Shown: in pieces, positions 38,547 to 50,707 of the stretch
Numbering within the stretch: position 1 is the stretch's first letter
Layout: each line of letters opens with the position of its first letter
Source of the DNA: Tipula vernalis
Lineage: Eukaryota; Arthropoda; Insecta; Diptera; Tipulidae
Assembly (NCBI GenBank): GCA_958295665.1
Contig: OY282559.1
Coordinates: 246,942,764 to 247,006,763, forward strand
DNA length: 64,000 bases
Reading direction: 5' to 3'
Made by a program: the position numbers and the translations under genes
Notes under the pieces: generated by a model
What the model was told of the DNA's origin: nothing
Seen by the model: the letters and a program-made list of their open reading frames with translations, nothing else
Databases searched by the model: none

Positions 38547-38547
<1 letters not shown>
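36108..38547. other. Non-coding; GC-richer patch at 36620-36840
   Basis: The patch at 36620-36840 is compositionally distinct and open on the minus strand (65 codons), but no motif is recognisable. I see nothing else. Confidence 0.35.
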
Positions 38548-38644
<97 letters not shown>

Positions 38645-38655
38645 TATATATATAC

Positions 38656-38722
<67 letters not shown>
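38548..38722. repeat. (TA)n microsatellite
   Basis: About 175 bp of almost pure TA dinucleotides, interrupted twice by CAT near 38641-38656. The Tyr-Ile open frame over it is an artefact. Confidence 0.95.
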
Positions 38723-38724
<2 letters not shown>

Positions 38725-40084
38725 ACAACAAAAACTGAGTAAATGTTCCCAATACACCAACCTATACAAAAAAATAACGATATAAAAACTTGTTTTCATC
38801 TTATATCGTACTCGTAAGACTTATAACTTTTGCCTTATGTCATAGAAACGCTATATATAAAAAAAACAACAAAAATAATACTTAAAGGAAGAAACAACCA
38901 CGAAAAGATTTAACAATTCAAGATTTTTTATTTATCTTACGTATTTTATCTTATTCCTAAGCTGCAACCACTATTTAAAGTTTAACTCTTTTTTTTGTTT
39001 CTTCATGTATACGTGTATGTATTAAACAAAACCTCTTTAATGCCAGATATAACTTATTTATATAAGAAAACACAAACACTGAACCACGCTGATGTATAAG
39101 TATAATGTTCTTCTTTGTACGTCTTATTTTTTTTTTTTTGCTATCGCGTACTAAACAAATTTAAGCGAATTTTGTTCCGCGGTTTATTATTATTACTTAT
39201 ATATGGTTGATTGTTGTTGTTATTGTAACTTTTAACAACAATTGAAATAAAAAAAAAATTAATTGAGTGAAATCGTTCTGTTCTTATGATAAGACAAAAA
39301 AAAACCAAATTATATATTTATACATAATATACATATAATGTATATGTACTTTAGGTGGATGAGAACGAGAAAAAAATACTCAAATGAATTGAGATGGAGA
39401 GCATTTTTTTTTTGTTTAAAAGATGATTTACTATAATCAATCAAAATCGAATTTCTTAGAAGATTCATTTTTATAATAAACAATGTCTTATGGATATGTA
39501 CGTAAATAAACCCTTGATTGATTTATATCAATTTAAGTTGGGTTTAATGGGGTTGATTTGATAAATTTTTTGTTAGTGTATAATGTTGAAATTGATTAAG
39601 GGTTAGAAAATGTTAAGTTTTTGATAATCGAAATGAATAAAGAAAAATCATTTATTCAACCAGTCAAAAATCAATTTTAACCCTACGAACCAAATTAGCT
39701 TAATTAATCTACTTAAGTTGGCTTAAGGAACTGAATCGATCAAGTTCATTTTTTTATACTTATTGAGTGCTAGACTGGCTAAGTAAAATTAGCTTAAAAT
39801 AATTTGCCAAAAATAATAAATTAATTTCCACAGTTAGCAAATGAAATTTCAATCAAAATAATTATATTAAAATTGGCTTGTAGCAAATTAAGTTCCACAT
39901 TTTATTAATTTAATTTGCAAATTACGTTACAATATCTATAAACTTTAGTATATAAGTAGTATAGTTATTCCAGTATGCTCCAAATAGAATAACAAAATTG
40001 GGCAGTCAATATATGTGTATAATTCTCCCGTATAATGTTCATGTAAAAAAACAAATATAATTAGCTTTTATTGATTTTGTTTTA
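38723..40084. other. Non-coding A+T-rich sequence
   Basis: I see no supported gene. Confidence 0.4.
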
Positions 40085-40150
40085 TGAAACAAACCGCAAC
40101 TTCCATAAAAGAAGAACGAGGAAATATTTAGCATTTGGCTCATTTTTTCT
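40085..40150. mobile_element. Isolated end of the 25.6 kb mariner family
   Basis: GAAACAAACCGCAACTTC..AAAAGAA..GAGGAAATATT..TGGCT matches the right terminal region of the mariner element at 26700-26757 in the same order. No transposase follows, so this is a solo end or the edge of a MITE derived from that family. Confidence 0.5.
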
Positions 40151-40175
40151 GCAGCCGAAGCTTAAAATAGTAATA

Positions 40176-40332
40176 CCCTAGACACACTGCGATTTAATAA
40201 AACCGATTTAGTGAATTTTTGGAAATTAGTCGCAGTGTGTCAGCCTCGATTTAGCTAATCCCTTTGTTTTTACATAGAATTCTTAAACTAGTTTAACTAA
40301 ATCGGATTTATTAAACCTTAGTCTGTCTAGGG
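40176..40332. mobile_element. MITE of 157 bp with CCCTAGACA ends and TA flanks
   Basis: The left end CCCTAGACACACTGCGATTT and the right end read in reverse, CCCTAGACAGACTAAGGTTT, define inverted repeats of about 38 bp with some mismatches. TA lies on both sides. Fragments related to its interior (GTGTGTCA..TTTAGCTAA) are found near 53800 and 55595. Confidence 0.7.
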
Positions 40333-41620
40333 TATAAGCCAGATATCTCTTCCAATTTGTCTTTATTAAAATAAAATCGATTTAGTACAAATTATACCCC
40401 TTAATAATTTTAGTTATATCAAATTAATGACAGTATTAGGCTAATTATAGTCATAAATTAGTCATACTGTTCCATTTAGAGCAAATTACGTTCCACATGA
40501 CGGAAATTATGATACTACTAACTATAAATGAAGTTCTGGAGTGGGATGTTGTAATATCACTTTCGATTCGATTTCGATAGAGTTTTATTTCTTGTTTCAA
40601 AAATAAAATTGCTTTCTGTTTCGCTTTTCAATTATGTTTTGTTTGCTGCTATCTCAGCTTGCTCGAACAAAACAACATTCTATTTCTACTTACATTCATC
40701 ATTCTTTATCACCCAAATTTTTTGTTTACGATATTTTGTCGATATGAAGAAACGGAAAAATACACAACATGCTGAGATCGCAATAGAAAAAACGTAATTA
40801 AAAAGCGAAATAGATTCCAATTTTATTTTTGAAACAAGAGATGATGTTACAACATGCTTTAAGTTTAGAATGATTGTATTAAAGCAAATTAAAATTCACA
40901 GAACAAAAGCGGCTCATCCGTTCAGAACTAAAGCTATTTTTGAATTAATTAGGTTAGTTTTTGATTTAAAATATTTAATTTTATAGAATAATCTCAATTT
41001 GTTCCAAAATAGTTTATTAATTAAAAGTCAATAGAAGCAAAGTTCAAGTAGCATACAGGGTAGTACTTTGTCAACTTAACCAAAAATCATATATTTTACA
41101 CGACTCGTTTATTACTAAATAAGAATTTTGCTTTTTATGTATTACAAATTCAGAATATTTTAGGTTTTACTATTAATTCACATGTAAAATAAACCAACCA
41201 AAATATTTGATAGCAACGGACCCAATGTTCAAAGTCGGCGCCAGTGGTATACAAGTATGTAACAAGAAATTTTGAAAACATTTTAATTTTTTTGCTTTTG
41301 TTGCGTTCAACGAGACAAACATTATGTACTGTCACTATAACAATACACTCGTACGAATAATAATTTTCAAAACATAAATTTTGGTCCAACATTTGAAGTA
41401 AAAACAAATTAGTATCCAATTCATTGAATTAAGTTCTTTCAAATAAAGTTGCATTTGTAAAAGGTATTGCTATCTAAATCAAGTTAGTTTCCTGTTGCAA
41501 TTGAGTAAATTGCGCTCTATTTAGCTAAGTTTCACATTAACAAATTAAGTCTCACAACCAGGAAATTACGTTCGCATACACTCCATATACCTCAATAAAG
41601 CTCAGTTGAATCCTATTCTA

Positions 41621-42120
41621 AGGCTGTTTTCGAAACCGACACTTATTTCATATTTATTCGACGCCATCGAATTGATTTAGGCAAAATGACAAGCAATTTA
41701 GATTTTTTTGTAAGAAAGAGATAGAAAATAAGTCACTTCGGCAGGATACTTATTTGAATAAGTTAGGTTCCACAAATAAGTATTCGTTTCGAAAACATTC
41801 GTTTGTCAAACTTTTTATTTGTATATTTTAAAGTTGTGAATAACATTTTAATAAAAATAAAAACTATTGTAATTATTTAAAAATAATGAAAAGGAAACAA
41901 TATAATACGCGATGTAAAGTATTTTTTATTAAACTAATGTCTGAATACATATTTTTAAATAAATAATTGTTACCAAACAAATATTTTGTTAATTTCTGTT
42001 GTTTTGACGTCGCTGTCAAAATAAGTAACTCAAATCAATTGGAACGGTTTTACTACTTATTTAATATGGCCGCAAATAAGTCAATAAGTACGAAATAAGT
42101 ATCGGTTTGGGAAACAGCCT
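41621..42120. mobile_element. MITE of 500 bp with AGGCTGTTT ends
   Basis: The left end AGGCTGTTTTCGAAACCGAC and the right end read in reverse, AGGCTGTTTCCCAAACCGAT, start inverted repeats of about 55 bp (TTATTTC.TA.TTATT..). The interior is non-coding. A target duplication is not clear, so the superfamily is open. Confidence 0.65.
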
Positions 42121-43284
42121 AAGTACTCAGTGGAACTAATTTGTTATTTACTTACATTTATTAAATTCCACATTTAAAAATCCTTCTATTTACAGTAAAT
42201 CAAATTTCATTTACAACTAATTAAATTCTACCATTCGCAAGAAAGACATTATTTTCTAGTTATGATATATTAAGATGCACACAAGCGACTCTATCAAACT
42301 ACAATCTGCGAAGTACAAAATAAGCTCCACCAACTAATTTTCCACAAATTAAGTTTCTGTCTTCACTTGGTTCTTATCACACTGATTTTAGTCAAAATAA
42401 TCATTTTCCACAATATGTACGTTTGTAATTGATTCTTAAATAGTAAGGCAAATCACACTTTGGAACTTAATTTATTATTTGCGCACCATATTAAGTTCCA
42501 CACAAAACAAACTAATTCAATTTTATCTATAAACAAATTTACTTTCATTCACAAATAAATTTCTTATAGAAAATTAAATTCCACATTTATCAAATTAACA
42601 ACAGAAGTCAATCACTCAAACACAATTGAGCAAGTTGAGCTTCACAACAAAAAAATTAGAAATATTATAGACTCTACACTATCAAATCTTAGGAATTTCC
42701 AGAAATATTATTTGACTGAAAAATTGATTTATATATTTTGAATTAAACTGAAGTTCCACATTAAATTAATTTCCACATATCTTATCAAAGTTGTACCCCT
42801 ACTTTGGATTGTATAGGTTGAACGCATAATGTCGGTTTCTCTGTGCCAAGGAAAAACAATGATTCACCATTAATTTTTAATTCTCTTCATTTGATTGTTC
42901 TTCAATATACTTATTAGATTTCTCTCGACAAAAGCAAGGCTCTTTCATAAATATTCAAAAATGAAATATTCAACTGGCAACGATGTATGTCAAATTTTAG
43001 ACCATTTTACTTATGATTCGGCATACCTGAATTCAGTTGTGCAAGAACATTCTTAGTGGCAACACATTAAAATCAGATTCAGCAAAGAGCATTATCGAAA
43101 ATAGCTCGTAGGTATAGCTCGTAGAACTCCCAGGTTAACCGAAAAAGCTCGACAGCGGCGATCTGCAAGCACTATTGAGTGAAACAACACTCAATCTGAA
43201 AGCCAAATTGTAGTACCATTGAATGGCTTGGGAATTGGAAAAGATTTTGGCAATGGGATAGATTTAAACGGAAAGAAAATTACT

Positions 43285-43545
43285 TCCACATGAATTGAAA
43301 ATTTAATAAGTGCAATACGAAACTTGTTCTAGATATGTCATTGCCTGGTTGGGGAATTTTAGCCCACCCTGCATTTTTGCTAGTCATTGCTCCTCAGATT
43401 ATCGTTTGTTCCGTTCGATACATAACATGGCTTAGTTGGTTGATCGATGAGAATGGATTGAATCTAAACCGAAGGACTTTTTACACTGAGTAATCCGCTT
43501 ATTGCCAGAAAGATGAGGAAAAATTTTTAGTAAATGACGGAAAAT
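43285..43545 (+). pseudogene. mariner transposase C-terminal fragment
   Basis: Across three frames the plus strand shows P-H-E-L, then S-D-Y-R-L-F-R-S-I with the third catalytic Asp. I-E-S-K-P-K-D-F follows, then V-I-R-L-L-P-E-R and G-K-I-F, the usual mariner C-terminus (cf. SDYHLFRSM and LPERWEK). Most of the catalytic core is deleted, and Trp codons have become stops. This is the fourth mariner relic in the window. Confidence 0.7.
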
Positions 43546-44942
43546 TAAAGAGAAAATTAAGTTATTTACCTATTAAGAAGCACAAAGGGCAGTATAAAAT
43601 CAGCCTGACCAAAAAATTAGTAAATTATTTTGACAAATTGAATTTTATCTATTAATTAAGTTCCACACCGAGGAAAACTTCGTGGGAGATTATTTTGTAT
43701 TATTATGCAATAAAATGAAATTTGGATTTAGAGTGTTTCGTTACTTATTTTTAAGACTAGTATTATAAGTAGTAATTAGTTAAGTATGTAAACATTAATT
43801 TGACTTTCAACAAAATTATTTAACAATATGGTATAGTGTTAAGCCAGCAAAAATAATTAGACTAAAATATAAATATCGTACAATCAACGTATATGGTATA
43901 TATTAAAAATGCATTTACAATTATTGTAGTATCCAAATTAATTTTTTAACCGATCACATAAAGGTCGAGAAGACTTGCCATAATCAAAACACGAATACAA
44001 AACAGGAAAATTTATATTCTGCCTGTGGTGAATATAAAATATACTTTTATTTATTTATTTTTTATTTTTTTGTATTGTTAATTTTATCAAATTAATGTAA
44101 TATTTCAATTGTTTTATTTATTAAAATAAAAAAAAATATTTATTTTTTGCTGGTTGTGTTACAGAAAAAAACCACAAACGGCTAATGAAAAATGCATATG
44201 AAAAATCGATTTTTGCCAATTTAATTGTAAATCTATTCAACGCGTTCAATGTTTACGTTTATGGAAGTGGGAAGATGCAGCCTTATAATTAAAAAAAACA
44301 ACACATTACTTATATTTAAAAATTTTAATTGACAGTAGTTACATATGGTATATACAAACTTCAAATTTAAAATAAATTTGTGTATATAATTTGCAATGTC
44401 CACCCTCAACTCGCAAAATAATTAAGCCGGGGCCTAGATCTGATCAAATGACAAATGACAATTTTTTGTGCCTTTGTACTAAAATTTTAACTGTTACAAA
44501 ATGACAAATTTTAGCTGCTATATTTCTATTTTGGGTTTACAGGACGAACCTTACCGACATTAATTGTTTATTTAAAAATTGAAATTTATAATTTATTTGT
44601 TGATAACGAAAAATACAAACGCCTATTTTTCAGTATAGCCGTGTCCTGGTGAGCTTGAGCAAAGTACAGTTCTGTTAAGTTAATCATCTAAACCTGTCTT
44701 GTACGCTTTAACATACAGCATTACTCAAACATGGCAATCTTATTGAATTCCATATTTAGACTTTTGTCTATGGTCACGATAAACCCGGTGAACAAATCAA
44801 AGTAGCATTACTGATTTGATAAGATTGAACTAAATAAAAGAGGGTGGTACTATTAGACATAGGCACCAGTTTGAGAATAAAGCAGCTGGAGAGATGATAG
44901 CATGTCGTCCTACGGCTTATTCCTTGTGTGCGTCTTTAGAGA
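43546..44942. other. Non-coding A+T-rich sequence
   Basis: I see no supported feature other than the last AAGTTCCACA motif at about 43655. Confidence 0.4.
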
Positions 44943-45151
44943 TTGTCATTAAGGTTACCAGATGTACTTCTTTAGGGAGTACAATGCTTCCTCTCTGGCT
45001 CTGACTCTGCAATGTATCTACTTTCTGTAAGTTGTAAACAAGTTGTATACTTCTATACAACTAACAGAAAACAAAAACGCAACAAAATTGGAACCGGAAA
45101 AGAAGCACCGTACTCCCCAAAGAAGCAAAACTGGCAACCCTAAATGTCATT
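44943..45151. mobile_element. hAT-like MITE, ~193 bp, near-perfect 8-bp flanks
   Basis: AAGGTTACCAGATGTACTTCTTT.GGGAGTAC at 44951 is mirrored by GTACTCCCCAAAGAAGCAAAACTGGCAACCCTAA ending at 45143. The flanks TTGTCATT (44943-44950) and ATGTCATT (45144-45151) differ at one base. An 8-bp target duplication points to the hAT superfamily. No transposase is present. Confidence 0.65.
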
Positions 45152-46211
45152 CAAATCTGTTTACCACTTTTATAGTTGTTGTTTCGTAATTTCGTATACT
45201 CCCCGCATAACCAAACTCAGCAACAGCATAAGCAATACAAAATTTAGCATATCAATGAAATAATTTCAAAATTATTATGTTATTATGTATCAATGTATAA
45301 GAGTCATTTTCACAGCTCATTAAGTTGTATAATGACAAAACTAACAAAAATGTTTATTCAAGCCGTCTATTGCGATACAAACAAAACCAACCAAAATGTT
45401 GGCCGTATTGTTTCTATGACGCACGCATATTATTTAACAAAAAACCTACTATTTCTATAAGTGTTGTGAGATTTTATTCTATTTTTTATACAAACTACAA
45501 TTTAAAATTGAAGTATGTAAAGATTATATTGGGTTACGATACTAATCCTTACAGAAATAATAAGTTTTATTTTGTGTTTGTATCGCAACAGTGTGGCTTG
45601 TATAAACATTTTTGATGGTTTTGATAATATTTAATACTTAAAGTATGCGTGTATGTCTGTTCGTTTCTAATGTATTTCCATTTCACTTTTTTTAATCACT
45701 GACACTACAAATGCATAATTTTTGTGCCTTTCCATTTTTAACTGATGGTAATTCACGTTATTTAGTATGCAAGTTCGGTGCATTTTGTGTTCGTTTTTCT
45801 CGTATGTATATAATTTGCAATTTCGTTCGTACCGGATTTTCCGTTCCTTTTTTACATGAAATTTTTGACTTACCCCCACTAAAGATGTTTTCACATCAAA
45901 AAAAATTATAATTAAGGTTCATTTGTTACAGTAATATTATAATAATATAGTTTTGTGGTTAGGTTAGATTTTTTGTTTTATTTTTAATGCATCTTCGACA
46001 GTTTTGTCGAATCTAATTTAAATAAATTATACTATTAAACGTTCGTGATGTGTTGTAATATTATTTATAAAGCAATTAATATTTAGAGTTTTCTTTAAAT
46101 AACCTTTTTATCAGAATAGGTTAGGAATTTCGATTTTTTTTTTCTATTTTTAGGGCAAAAAGTAATTTAAATAAATTAGGAATGGAGGTCATATTAACAA
46201 AGCGTTCATTA
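45152..46211. other. No supported gene
   Basis: Open frames of 66-96 codons at 45325-45911 occur on both strands but are rich in Tyr, Phe, Asn and Lys, as chance frames in this base composition are. I do not call them. Confidence 0.35.
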
Positions 46212-46477
46212 TCAAGTTTTTATAAGGACATTGAATGTTTCTAGTTTTTGTTCACCATTTGCTTTATGTAAAAGGTCCATTAATGCGGCCAATTTTAACT
46301 TTGTAATGGTATTTAGATCCAAATCAGAGCAATAAGCAACCATTAAAATTTGATATGTTAATAAATTAATTTTCAAAGATGAAATAATTAAGCGTCCGTC
46401 GGCCGAATAATTCATTTTTAGTATTTCACTGAATATTGAAACTAACGGAGATGAGTTATTTATGTCCCAGATAGTAT
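46212..46477 (-). CDS. Terminal coding exon of an unidentified protein
   Basis: On the minus strand an acceptor (ATTTACAG at 46485-46478) opens an 88-codon frame that stays open to TGA at 46212. The inferred protein is mixed-helical: W-D-I-N-N-S-S-P-L-V-S-I-F-S-E-I-L-K, later L-I-I-S-S-L-K-I-N-L-L and K-L-K-L-A-A-L-M-D-L-L. The pattern of Leu/Ile spaced by polar residues suggests stacked helices of the ARM/HEAT kind, but that is inference. Codon choice and an amino-acid mix without the usual Tyr/Phe/Asn excess support real coding. No upstream exon is visible within 2.5 kb, and I cannot name the gene. It could be the 3' end of the decayed gene at 51.6-52.9 kb, although here the frame is intact. 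Confidence 0.45.
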
Positions 46478-49019
46478 CTGTAAATTAGATATACTGTTTA
46501 GATATTATTTTGATATTTTAAACAAAATTGCTTTTATCATTTTAGACAATATGTTTAAACGACGTCGGTGGTCCGTCGAACGAACGATATTTAGTTTAAA
46601 AATGTATCAATGCCAAACATTTAAATATAATGGGCATATGCAAAATAACCAAACTGCTGATAAAACCCTGGTTTCTGCTGATAAAGCCCTGGTTAATTAG
46701 GAAAAACCATACACTTTAGTTGTTAATCAAACCGGTCGTATTTTAAAATAAAAAAAATTTAATATATCAACACATGTATAGTAGCTAGCTTTTACGTTTT
46801 GTAGAATAGAGAATTTTAGAGGTGTGTTGTAAAAAATGGTAAGTGGTTTTACTTTTAGCAATTTAACAAATTACACCAATTAAGTACATATTATTTAAAT
46901 TTTACAAGAATACCAAATGTTTCGGATTATAAGTAGTTGAGATTATCTATAGGATAGAGGTGAAATCTTCATAATCAATGAGCATCGCTTTAATTGCATG
47001 TACCAGCGTTCATAATATTAGTTTAAGTCATATGCTCATATTTTTTTCTCATTCATATATTTTTTGTCATATACATTATTATCATTATGTTTCAAATTCA
47101 AGGTGGATCATGAATATTAAACTGCGCAATTCGTTCACTTAAGTAAAGATTGAGTCATAAATGATTGAATAAGTCACAACTGTTTGATTTATGTGAATGA
47201 ACTCTAACATGAATTTTGCAGAAAATACCATCAACTTCTCTATCCAGAATATAATATGCAATTGTAATCTGATGGAAAGGTAAGAATTTTTTGAAAAACA
47301 GAATTTGCGAATTAATTTAGAATTATGTACGCTAAATTAGATTTTCTGGTAAATCCTAGAATCCTTTATAACTCAAGTGAGAATAATAAATCGACTCAAC
47401 ACTTAGCAGGTGATTAATACAATGTAGCAGGGATGATTTTGTATCATTGATTTATTTCATTATTTGATATGTTACATTGACTGTTACTGAAAATTCCTTT
47501 GATGTTGATTTTTTGTTTGTTTTGCTTTAACCATTCTTATTGACTATAATTTCACTTATCAATTCTAATATACCGAATGCAATTAGGTAGAAACCATAGT
47601 AGTACGTACTAAAATGTCAGTTGTGAAATCAATGCTGAATTCAAAATGAGTTGAAATTATGGTCAAACATGACATATTAGATTGGAACTACCATAAAGTT
47701 AACACATATTGCGCTGATTTTTGTTGTTTTATGCTAATTCTGTAACTCTATTTAGTGTTTAGATGAAAATTCTGTTGTCCAATTTATCACATACTAATAC
47801 CAGAAATCAACTTAAAATAGGGGTCAAAGAAACGCTAAAAAATAATTTATTTTCATAGAGTTTGTATGAAAAAACGCGATTTCGATTAACGATAAAATAT
47901 GGATAAAAAGTTAAATCCAGTTAAATAATTTTTCTGAAATCGGTAAAAACAACTCAATGTCTTACTCATTTAAAACACAGGTTCTCAAATTTCCCTATTT
48001 TCCAGCAATAATCAAAAGAAAATATGGGAAGTTAAATTAAAAAACATTCTACAATAATAACAATATTTATTAAAAAGAGAAAATTCAATTTAATGACGTC
48101 ATGATTTGTCCACATCAAAAACCAATGGTAAGAAGAAAGACAACACGTCCCCGCTCAACAATCGAAATTAAAATAAATCAAAAAGAGCCAAACAGAAAAA
48201 ATTAAATCAAGACGCTTCGCAAATTCAAAATAACAATAGAAAGATATTTGAATTCCAATTTGAATGGAGGAAATGAAAGAGATGATTATTGTATTATTTA
48301 TAAATTTCGAGTTATGAGTTTATGACGTATATTACAAAAACAACAATATTTTAAAGTTTAAAAATACCTTATTTTTGAAGACGATTTTCACTAAGAAATA
48401 AACATTTTCATGACTCGATTTTTCAATTAAATAAAATTACTTGTTTCATGAACATTTTCGTATAAAAACAAAACAAAAGCTCATAATTCTAATAAACTAA
48501 AATTCTAAATGAAAATAATCGTTTTCCCATATAGTTTCATTTTTCCCATATAGTAAAGAAAAAATTGTATATACCTTATTTTAAGCTTATTAAAAAATAC
48601 AGTCAATACTGGAGGCTCTTATTTATACAGTAGGCTCTGCTGATTCCATCAAATATAGTCAAATTACTCATGTTAGTATTGTGTTTTTACGGCATACTAT
48701 TGTTGTTGGTTTTGATATATATAGCATAGGAAACAAAACATAGTAAATCACAACAAAAATAAAAACAAATAAAAATATGTCCATTAGAAGTAAAACCAAA
48801 GCAAACATTTTGATTCCACGATAGAGTTAAACAAATCATAGTCGATGCTTCCAATTTATCATATTATTTATCAAAATCCTTCAGCTTCCTAGTCACTCAG
48901 CAGCAATTTTGATGCTACATAATTATTGCAAGGTAACACAGCAGAACAAACAATTGTGTTTGTTGATCAGGTACGAGTTAGCTTTTGTGTGAGAAACAAT
49001 TTTTTGGTGGTAGGTACAA
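46478..49019. other. Non-coding; short tandem duplication at 46647-46694
   Basis: CTGCTGATAAARCCCTGGTT is present twice in tandem at 46647-46694. I see no gene. Confidence 0.4.
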
Positions 49020-50165
49020 AATTTTAAAATTATGCTTCCTATGTCTGTTGGGAAGCGCGAATTGGTACTAGCAATTTAAGGACGGCAATACCCGACGAGA
49101 AATTGCAGATGATTGACCTAAGCCCATCAACCGTTCTAAATATCATTAATAGATTTGTACATGAAAAGCGGGTGCAAAGCACGGGTAGAAATGCCCTAAA
49201 TAAGATTTTCAATAAAGCATTTGATATTTAGAAAAGTAAAAAACAAAAATCCCACATTAAGTGTTCTAACCTTGGGAAATGAAGCTGAAAAATATGGTTG
49301 CGTAAGAAGTGCAACCCTGAGACTATTTGAAGTGTTCTAGATTAATAAAACAACAGAAAACGTCAGAAGAGTTTCTAGAGTACGGAAATAAAGATCAATC
49401 TTTCTGAAAGTCTGTAATTTTTGCTGAAGAGGGGAAACTTAAACTTTTCGTCGTCCTTTGTATGGTGTACAGAAAATTTCAATCTTCTGATGGCATCAAA
49501 AGTCTAACTTTGATGGTGAATTCTCGAGTCCGGATTTTTGCCCTACGGTATTTTTGTTTGACCTCCTTAACCAATCAAATTGATCCACGAGGTCGTTTTT
49601 TGCCCAAGTTATTTATTTTCAATCAATGTTCGATCAATCACTAAAATAACCAACTTGAATCCACCATCATTGGAGGAAATATGAACAAAGAAATGTACAA
49701 ACAAATCTTAGAAAAAAATTAATCGAAAGAGAATTTTCGGTTCTATCAGGACAATAGCTGTGTTTTTTTATTCGCTCCCGATAGCTGCTATCAAGATTTA
49801 CAAGTTTTCTACGCCTAAATTTAAATTTGACGAGCTATTTATTGATAAACTAAATTTATTAACATAAAACTATCATTTTTAATTCAACTGTTTAGCCAAA
49901 ACTTCATAGAACAAATATTTGGCTCTACCTATTTATATGGAGCGCTATCGGGAGCCAGTTTTTATATGACGGCTCTCGATAGCAGCTATCTGGAGCGAAT
50001 AAAAAAACACAACTAATAACGCCAAACATAACGTCAGTGACTGTGCAGACTTGGCTCGATTGTAATTTTTCACATATTAAAGAACTCCAGCACAAACGCC
50101 AAATTTGAATATCATTGAAAATGTATGGGCTGTGCTTGAACGAGAAATTAGGTTGAAAAATGCGC
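49020..50165 (+). pseudogene. Tc1-like transposase relic, interrupted by a MITE
   Basis: Most of a Tc1-family transposase can be followed across three frames. The N-terminus has S-V-G-K-R-E-L-V. The second helix-turn-helix has L-S-P-S-T-V-L-N-I-I-N-R-F and R-V-Q-S-T-G-R. N-P-T-L-S and K-C-N-P-E-T-I follow. Around 49400 the frame reads D-Q-S-F-stop-K-S-V-I-F-A-E-E-G-K, where the family has FWxxVIFSDESK; the first catalytic Asp is Glu here. The second Asp is in F-Y-Q-D-N (49741-49755). The Glu is in N-I-I-E-N-V-W (codon at 50117). The 257-bp MITE at 49757-50013 separates the last two. Several stops and shifts make it inactive. Confidence 0.8.
49757..50013. mobile_element. 257-bp MITE nested in the Tc1-like relic
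   Basis: The ends GCTGTGTTTTTTTATTCGCT and, in reverse, GTTGTGTTTTTTTATTCGCT form inverted repeats of about 37 bp that continue CC.GATAGC.GCTATC. TA flanks both sides (49755-49756 and 50014-50015). Removing the insert joins the QDN codons to A-K-H, restoring the order expected in Tc1 proteins. The insertion is therefore younger than the host element. A second CTCCCGATAG palindrome half lies inside, at about 49939-49956. Confidence 0.85.
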
Positions 50166-50304
50166 TAAGGGATGAGTAGCAGAAGACAAGTCTTATAATA
50201 TCTTAAAAACCTAGTTTATAATATGAAGTGGGCCATTTAAGCTTTGATCTGGTATTGGGTTAAATTGTTGAATATTTCAATTTAATTATGAAATAAATGT
50301 TAGG

Positions 50305-50463
50305 GTATTTATTGAATTCAATTTTTTTAATTAATATGTTAATACGTTTGTGGGAATCTGTGATGACTTTTAATATGACAACAAAGTAGTTGTGTTAAAA
50401 TTCATCATAAACTTCCAAAAAAATATTAACATAATAATTCAAAAAATTGAATTCAATAAATGT
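50305..50463. repeat. 159-bp palindromic element
   Basis: The left 38 bases (GTATTTATTGAATTCAATTT and on) match the right end in reverse with few mismatches. The inner halves (TGTGATGA.TTTTAA against TTAAAATTCATCATAA) are also complementary, so the whole segment folds back on itself. There is no coding content. Confidence 0.7.
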
Positions 50464-50707
50464 ACAATACGTCATTTTGACGGGTTTGTAGTTCTAGTGT
50501 TAATAGAAAATTTTGGTTTTTGGTTTTTATACAATAGTTTTTTTTAAACAAATTTAGAAGTAGCGAAACGAAATGCAACTGGATCAATTAAGCTGTAAGT
50601 CAATGTATGTTATGTTGGCTGCTAGTGAATGCGGAATGAGCCATCCCGTATTTTGTAGAGGTGGTTTAGCGGTTTGTTGATAAATTTATACGGAAATGCT
50701 TTTCTAA

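Larger units (their letters stand above)
39821..43680. repeat. Scattered AAATTAAGTTCCACA motif array
   Basis: Variants of CAAATTAAGTTCCACATTTA recur at about 39826, 39885, 40485, 41540, 42160, 42320-42350, 42490, 42570, 42625, 42750-42775 and 43655. Spacing is irregular (tens to hundreds of bases) and they are mostly in the same orientation. It looks like the remains of a tandem array into which MITEs have inserted. Confidence 0.5.

Noticed and set aside
38541..38738. Tyr-Ile open frame
   Set aside because: It is the translation of the (TA)n microsatellite.
41150..41419. 89-codon minus-strand frame
   Set aside because: The composition is typical of chance frames in A+T-rich DNA, and there is no motif or splice border.
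45325..45615. 96-codon plus-strand frame
   Set aside because: It is rich in Tyr, Asn, Lys and Phe. Overlapping frames of similar quality exist on both strands nearby.
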